Assembly: GCA_007750655.1 (NCBI GenBank)
Contig: CP036290.1
Location: 186,001-250,000 of the forward strand
Origin: Rohdeia mirabilis
GTDB lineage: Bacteria; Planctomycetota; UBA1135; GCA-002686595
Direction: 5' to 3'
Length of the DNA: 64,000 bases
A model generated the notes under the pieces. The model made no database searches and was not told the DNA's origin. It was given only the letters and a program-made list of their open reading frames with translations. Shown here piece by piece: positions 59,310 through 64,000 of the stretch (the first letter of the stretch is position 1; each line of letters starts with the position of its first letter). The translations under genes were made by a program, and so were the position numbers.

Positions 59310-61610
59310 GTGCGACTTGCGGACCATGGCCCCGTGAACGAGCGCGACCCCCACGACTCCGAGTCGGCCACGCTGCCCTCCCAGCCGGACGCCCGTCCCC
59401 AGGAGAGCGCGGGCGATCGGATCGACCGCTACACGCTGATCGAGCAGATCGGCAGCGGCGGGTTCGGGAGCGTCTGGCGCGCGCGGCAGACCGAGCCGGT
59501 CCGCCGCGACGTTGCGCTCAAGATCCTGAAGCTCGGAATGGACACCGAAGAGGTCGTGCGACGCTTCGCGGCCGAACGGCAGGCGCTCGCGCTGATGGAC
59601 CACCCCTTCATCGCGAAGGTCCACGACGGCGGTGCGACCGCGGCGGGCCGCCCGTACTTCGTGATGGAGTTCGTCGACGGCGTGCCGATCACGAAGTACT
59701 GCGACGACGAACGGCTGGGTGTGCGCGAACGGCTCGAGTTGTTCACGAAGGTCTGCGCGGCGCTCCAGCACGCCCACGCGAAGGGCGTCGTCCACCGCGA
59801 CGTGAAGCCCAGCAACGTCCTGGTCACGAGCACGGAGTCGGGCCCGGAGCCCAAGGTCATCGACTTCGGGATCGCGAAGGCGCTCGAGGCGGACCTGAGC
59901 GAGCACACGCTGGTGACCGGCGAGCTGCAGATGATCGGGACGCCCGAATACATGGCGCCCGAGCAGACCGGGGTCGACGTCGGCGGCATCGACACGCGCG
60001 TCGACGTGTATTCGTTGGGCGTCCTGCTCTACGAACTGCTCACCGGAGCGCAGCCGTTCGACCTGCGCGGTGCGCTCCTGGACCTGGGCTTCCACGAGAT
60101 GTTGCGCCGCATCCGCGAGGCCGAACCGACGCGCCCTTCGACCCGCATCGCGAGCGCGGGGGACAGCGGCATCTTCGTTGCGTCCATGAGGCGTGTCGGG
60201 CCGATGCAGTTGCAGAGCGAGCTGCGCGGCGATCTGGACTGGATCGTGCTGAAGGCGCTCGAGAAGGACCGCGAGCGTCGCTACGAAACGCCGGCGGCGC
60301 TGGCACAGGACGTGCGCAACCACCTGGACCACCGCCCGGTGGTCGCGATGCCGCCGAGCCGCGCCTACTTGGTCAGCAAGTTCGTGCGGCGCAATCGGAT
60401 CCAGGTGATCGGCGCGCTCGCCCTCTTCGGCGTGCTCGTCGTCGGCGTGATCGGTACGGGTTGGGGCCTCGCGTGGGCGCTCGACGAACAGGACAGGGCC
60501 GAACGCGCCGCGGAGTCGGTGGGCGAAGCGAAGGATGCGGCGCTCGCGCTCGTGGACGAGCTCGAACTGGCGCGGGACGAGGCCGAGCAACAGCGCGACC
60601 GCTACCAGCGCGAGTACCTGCGCGCGCTCGAAGCCAAGTTCCTGATCACGGACATGTTCCAGGCCGTCGATCCGATCAGCGTCGACGGCGCCGACACGAG
60701 CCTCTTGCGGCGCGTGCTCGAGCGGGCCGAACGGTCGATCGTGGAACGCGAGGCCCGCGACCCGTGGGTCGACGTCGAACTGCGCAGCGTCTTCGCGGCG
60801 ACGTACGCGAACTTCGGCGATCACGAGCGCGCGCGAGAGATTCTCGAGACCGCGATCGCCGACTTCGCGCCGCACGCCGAGGAGCGCGACGCCACGTTGC
60901 TCGACCTGCGGATCGAACTCGCGAGTGCCATGGTCCTCGGCGGCGCGTACGAGGACGCGGAAGAGTTGCTGGCGCGGATCCTGCCCGAGGTCGTGGCGAG
61001 CGGCGGGGGCGAGTCGCGCGCGATGATGAGGACGCTCGAACTGCGGGCGGAGCTCGCGGCGCGGACCGGTCGGATGCGCGCCGCGCTCGCCGACGGTGGG
61101 CGCGCGCTCGAGTTGCACCGGTCGGTGTACGGCGACACGTCGAGTCGCACGGCCGTCGCCATGGGGCGGCTGAGTGGTTGGTACGAGCTGGACGGTCGGC
61201 TCGAGCGCGCGGAGGAGCTGGCGACCGAGTCCCACGCGATCTTCGCCAGGAACCTCAAGTCGGACCCGATCTGGGCGTTCGAGGCGCTCGAGCGATTGGT
61301 GCTGATCCGCGCGCGCCTCGGGCACTTCGCGGCGAACCTGCCGCTCGCCGATGCGTACGTCGACGAGGCGGAACGACTCTTCGGTGCCGATCGTCCGGCC
61401 ACGCTCCGCGCGCGGGCGGTGCTCGCGACCTACTACGCAGAGGTCGGCTCTCACGTACCCGCGATGCAGTTCCAGTCCGACGTCGTGGACGGTTTCGCAC
61501 GGATCTACGGGATCGACGCCGCGCCGACCGTCGCCGCGCGCGAACGGCTCGCGGCCCTCGTCGAAGCGGCCGAAGCGTGGATCGACGGCGCGGACGCTTC
61601 CGGGCGCTGA
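59310..61610 (+). CDS. Ser/Thr protein kinase with TM helix and C-terminal repeat region
   Basis: 766 aa from the GTG at 59310 (a second in-frame GTG at 59334 is possible). Kinase domain about residues 41-345: glycine loop IGSGGFGSVW, Lys71 in VALKIL, catalytic loop VHRDVKPSN (Asp164), Mg-binding VIDFGIAK (Asp185), then TPEYMAPEQ. An extra GDSGIFVASMRR segment, usual in planctomycete Pkn kinases, precedes the C-lobe end. One TM helix (about 368-392) leads to an extracytoplasmic coiled coil and TPR-like helices (FGDHERAREILETAIADF, GAYEDAEELLARILP). Phosphorylates unknown cytoplasmic targets; the repeats probably sense or bind partners. Confidence 0.93.
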   Translation: MRLADHGPVNERDPHDSESATLPSQPDARPQESAGDRIDRYTLIEQIGSGGFGSVWRARQTEPVRRDVALKILKLGMDTEEVVRRFAAERQALALMDHPFIAKVHDGGATAAGRPYFVMEFVDGVPITKYCDDERLGVRERLELFTKVCAALQHAHAKGVVHRDVKPSNVLVTSTESGPEPKVIDFGIAKALEADLSEHTLVTGELQMIGTPEYMAPEQTGVDVGGIDTRVDVYSLGVLLYELLTGAQPFDLRGALLDLGFHEMLRRIREAEPTRPSTRIASAGDSGIFVASMRRVGPMQLQSELRGDLDWIVLKALEKDRERRYETPAALAQDVRNHLDHRPVVAMPPSRAYLVSKFVRRNRIQVIGALALFGVLVVGVIGTGWGLAWALDEQDRAERAAESVGEAKDAALALVDELELARDEAEQQRDRYQREYLRALEAKFLITDMFQAVDPISVDGADTSLLRRVLERAERSIVEREARDPWVDVELRSVFAATYANFGDHERAREILETAIADFAPHAEERDATLLDLRIELASAMVLGGAYEDAEELLARILPEVVASGGGESRAMMRTLELRAELAARTGRMRAALADGGRALELHRSVYGDTSSRTAVAMGRLSGWYELDGRLERAEELATESHAIFARNLKSDPIWAFEALERLVLIRARLGHFAANLPLADAYVDEAERLFGADRPATLRARAVLATYYAEVGSHVPAMQFQSDVVDGFARIYGIDAAPTVAARERLAALVEAAEAWIDGADASGR

Positions 61611-61658
61611 CGTGTCGCCGGACGGCGTCGGCTGCGCCCGGCGACGCACCGTCCTCGC

Positions 61659-61701
61659 GAACGGTGGTCGCTCGGACGGTGGTCGCTCGAACCGTGGTCA
61701 C
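61659..61701. repeat. Three-copy 15-bp repeat downstream of the kinase
   Basis: Two near-identical units (ACGGTGGTCGCTCG, period 15) and a degenerate third. Located between the convergent kinase and thioredoxin-like genes. Confidence 0.7.
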
Positions 61702-61742
61702 GGGGCGGGGCCGATCGTCGGGCACCGCGTTCGGGTGCTCGC

Positions 61743-63089
61743 TCAGCGCCGCAGCGGCCGCGCGTGCTCCTCGAGTTCCGCCGCGATCCGGGCGATGTCG
61801 GTCGCCTCGAGGCGTTGCGCGCCGCGCCGCACCATCTCGACGAACCAGGCGCACTCGGCCGGCGAGACCGGACAGCCGATGTTGCCCTCGGGGCCGTCGC
61901 TGGCGACCAGTTCGCCGCCGGTCGCATCGGTCACGACGGACCACGGGATGCCGCCGGTTCGATCACCGCGCAGTCTCTTCGCCACTTCGGCGCCGTGCGT
62001 GTGGCGTTCGGTGTCGATCTTCAGGAGGACGAAGTCGCGGGCCATCAGTTCCGCGACGACGGGGCGTTCCAGGAACTCCTGGAACTTGAAGCACCAGCCT
62101 CACCAGGGCGCGCCGAGGTGCACGAGCACGCGCTTGTTCTCGCGTGTCGCCTGTTCGAGCGCCGTCCTCCACAGCACCTCCGCGTCCTTCACCGGCACGC
62201 GATGCGCCTCGGCGAAGCGGCGCAGACCGGCACCGTCGAGGCCGGCGAGAGCCACGCTGCCGAGCACGTCACCGGCGGAGGTCAGCGCGACCAGATGCGC
62301 GCCGTCGGTCGGAACGCCGAGCGCCTCGACGAGATCCGCGTGCTCGGCCCGCAGGACGTTCGCGTTCACGTACTCGTTGAACAGGAAGCGTCCGAGATCG
62401 CGATCCCCCTTGGCGAGCGCGTCGAAGCCTCCGCGTGCTTCGGCGCCACCGACGATCGCGAGGATGCGTTGGTCCTTCCTGGTCGCCGTCGCGTGCGCCT
62501 CCGCCAGTGCCGGGTGGATCGCCGTCGGATCGGGTTCGGCCAGGAGGTACTCGATCGCGCGTTCGAGCTCGCCGTTCGCGAGGTCGGCGAAGCGCAGGTT
62601 CCCCGCTCGATCGATCAGGTAGTAGTCGGGGTAGGAGTCCACGGCGTACGCGGACTTGGTCGCGTTCGCCACGTCGATCGCGACCGGATAGCCGATCTCC
62701 TGCTCACGGACGAAGTCCGCCATCTTCTCGCCGCCGTTCGTCGTGTGCACACCGATGAGGACCAGACCCTGGTCCGCGTAGCGCCCGCTGAAGTCCTTCA
62801 GCTTCGGGACGCCCGCTCGACACGGGCCTCACCAGGTGCCCCAGAAATCGAGCACGACCACCTTGCCGCGCAGTTCGGTCAGATCGAGCGGCGCGGTGCC
62901 GTCCTCCCCGCCCGCGTTGAGCCAGTTCTCGACCGCGAGGGCCGGAGCCGTCCGTCCTTCGAGCGCGTCCTTCGCGCTGCGGTCGCCTTCCCGTGAGAAG
63001 TCCGCGTCCGTTCCTTTCGACTGCGCCGTCGCTCCCGTGGCCGCGAGGGCCAGGAGCGCGAACGCCGGCATCCATGTTCGTGTTCGCAT
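61743..63089 (-). CDS. Exported double-thioredoxin-like selenoprotein with two predicted selenocysteines
   Basis: One 448-codon frame interrupted by two in-frame UGA codons (62829-62831 and 62100-62102); read as Sec they are residues 87 and 330. Signal peptide MRTRTWMPAFALLALAATGA; GAGGA at 63098-63102 is a fair ribosome site. Domain 1 (about 40-175) is TlpA/redoxin-like: VVVLDFWGTW-U-GPC, then LIGVHTTNGGEKMADF and SYPDYYLIDRAG. Domain 2 (about 305-448) is thioredoxin-like: RVLVHLGAPW-U-GWC, then FVLLKIDTERH and GGIPWSVVTDATG with the cis-Pro. In ordinary homologues both U positions are Cys (CxxC). Both UGAs have SECIS-like hairpins just downstream. Probable periplasmic thiol/selenol redox role. 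SelA/B/C/D are not in this window. Confidence 0.85.
62067..62084 (-). promoter_or_regulatory. Candidate bacterial SECIS element for the second UGA (Sec330)
   Basis: In the mRNA a perfect 7-bp stem (TTCCAGG/CCTGGAA) with loop AGTT. The loop starts 23 bases after the UGA and has G as its second base. This meets the known bacterial rules (loop about 16-37 bases after UGA, G among the first loop bases, stem of at least 4 bp). Confidence 0.75.
62784..62808 (-). promoter_or_regulatory. Candidate bacterial SECIS element for the first UGA (Sec87)
   Basis: In the mRNA a lower CCC/GGG pair, a small bulge, then a 6-bp stem (GCTGAA/TTCAGC) closed by loop GGAC. The loop starts 33 bases after the UGA and begins GG. 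Stem and position fit the bacterial SECIS consensus. Confidence 0.75.
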
Positions 63090-63194
63090 CGGTTCGTTCC
63101 TCGTGCGACGCGTCGCTCGCTGCGAGCGGGATGCTCGACGGCGCGCGTCGCGGCCAGCGTAGCCCGTCGACCGCTCCGCGTGGGGCGGCGGGAG

Positions 63195-63770
63195 TCAGCG
63201 CGACCCACTGGCGCCGGCCGCGGCGTCGAACGCTCGCTCGATCTCGGCCAGCGCCTCGTGCGGCGTCGCGGCGACCACGACCGCGCCGCTCAGTCCCTCG
63301 CGCACGAAGCCCTCCTGGACGGCGTGCTCGAGCGTCGCCAGGAGCGGGCTCCAGTAGCCGCGCGTGTCGACCAGCACGATCGGCTTCGCGTGGATGCCCA
63401 GCTGTTTGAAGCACAGCATCTCCGCCACTTCGTCCAGGGTTCCGAGTCCGCCGGGCAGCGCCACGATCGCGTCGCACTTCATGTCGAGACCGGCCTTGCG
63501 CGCGCGCATGTCGGCGACGACCTCCATGTCGAGCGTCGCTTCGCACTGCACGCCCATGTGGACGAAGCGGTCGAGGATGACGCCGCGCACCTCGCCGCCC
63601 GCCGCGCGCGCCGCACTCGACACCGCGCCCATCAGGCCGTTCCGGCCGCCGCCCCAGGTCAGCGTCCAACCGCGCTCGGCGATGCCGCGTCCGAGCGCGC
63701 GGGCGGCCTCGAGGTACTCGGCGTGGACTCCGTCCGCGGAGGCCGCGAACACCGTGATGTGGTGCGTCAT
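63195..63770 (-). CDS. LOG-family (TIGR00730) Rossmann-fold phosphoribohydrolase
   Basis: 191 aa from the ATG at 63770 (MTHHITVFAASADGVHAEYL); the upstream extension is Arg/Pro-rich. The family signature is VALPGGLGTLDEVAEML (PGGxGTxxE), with GWTLTWGGGRNGLMGAV near the N-terminus and DMKCDAIVALPG leading into it. These proteins, once labelled lysine decarboxylases, hydrolyse nucleoside 5'-monophosphates such as cytokinin riboside phosphates or AMP to free base and ribose phosphate. Cytoplasmic. The 230 bases after it, up to the window edge, hold no supported gene. Confidence 0.92.
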   Translation of the reverse strand: MTHHITVFAASADGVHAEYLEAARALGRGIAERGWTLTWGGGRNGLMGAVSSAARAAGGEVRGVILDRFVHMGVQCEATLDMEVVADMRARKAGLDMKCDAIVALPGGLGTLDEVAEMLCFKQLGIHAKPIVLVDTRGYWSPLLATLEHAVQEGFVREGLSGAVVVAATPHEALAEIERAFDAAAGASGSR

Positions 63771-64000
63771 GGCCGCGATCGTGGTGATCGCCGCAGCGCT
63801 GCGCCAGCCCGCGGTCGGAGGGACCCAGCGAGCGGAGCTGCTGTTGCGCCAACCCGAGGAGCCACCCACGAAGATGCGGCGAGGAGCCCCCCCCGGAACT
63901 CCCCGCCGCACGGGTGTTCGGCCTGCCGGTCGCGGTGCGTCCGGGTGCCGTTCTCCTCGGCTCATGGGCCCTGGCGGCTCAGGCGACCAGGTCCCACATG

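Noticed and set aside
62100..62750. Separate 216-codon gene starting at the ATG at 62750, with two other short genes either side
   Set aside because: All three pieces are in one frame, complete each other's thioredoxin domains, and are split only by UGA at redox Cys positions; a selenoprotein explains this better than three genes or a pseudogene with two identical-type lesions.

Overview
The window is about 70% GC. It looks like a chromosomal segment of a deep-branching planctomycete (Planctomycetota). That is an inference from content: a Pkn-type kinase with a C-terminal repeat region, a BlaI regulator next to an M56 peptidase fused to cyclase-like toroids, many secreted amidohydrolase paralogues, a GspH-type pseudopilin and an archaeal/eukaryotic-type prolyl-tRNA synthetase. 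There is no rRNA, no convincing tRNA, no CRISPR array and no recognisable transposase. Most coding is dense, with several ATGA/TGATG start-stop overlaps.

Layout. 0-3 kb: end of an outer-membrane beta-barrel gene and a D12-class DNA methyltransferase. 3.5-18.2 kb: nine consecutive same-strand exported amidohydrolase-superfamily genes (ten domains). Only two keep the HxH metal motif; the rest look like pseudoenzymes. 18-25 kb: a TrpD2-like transferase, an ECF sigma factor, a ThrE-type exporter, proS, a rhodanese, then a gene-free stretch with a strong candidate structured RNA (about 24408-24674) whose hairpins nearly all display CCCC or CCCCC loops. 25-37.7 kb: pseudopilin, sialidase, oligopeptidase B with two translationally coupled genes, a lipoprotein, an M14/glutaminase-like fusion and rsgA. 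37.8-45.6 kb: an M56 peptidase-toroid fusion co-transcribed with a BlaI repressor behind two TACA-N2-TGTA operators, a slipin, a duplicated small-ORF/hairpin unit and a CNNM protein. 46-50.5 kb: tandem repeats, a trans-sulfuration enzyme, and a nitrosative-stress pair (norR and an RIC/YtfE repair protein) with a sigma-54 promoter and two NorR-like boxes. 50.5-56 kb: a lower-GC accessory patch with a YwqK-like gene, several 112-167 bp palindromic elements and a frameshifted gene. 56-64 kb: LysE exporter, small proteins, a haem-motif protein, a Ser/Thr kinase, a thioredoxin-like gene and a LOG-family protein.

The most striking item is at 61743-63089 on the minus strand. Three apparent ORFs are in one frame, separated only by two UGA codons, each at the first position of a thioredoxin motif (WUGPC and WUGWC). 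Each UGA is followed at the expected distance by a hairpin fitting the bacterial SECIS rules. I read it as one exported selenoprotein with two selenocysteines.
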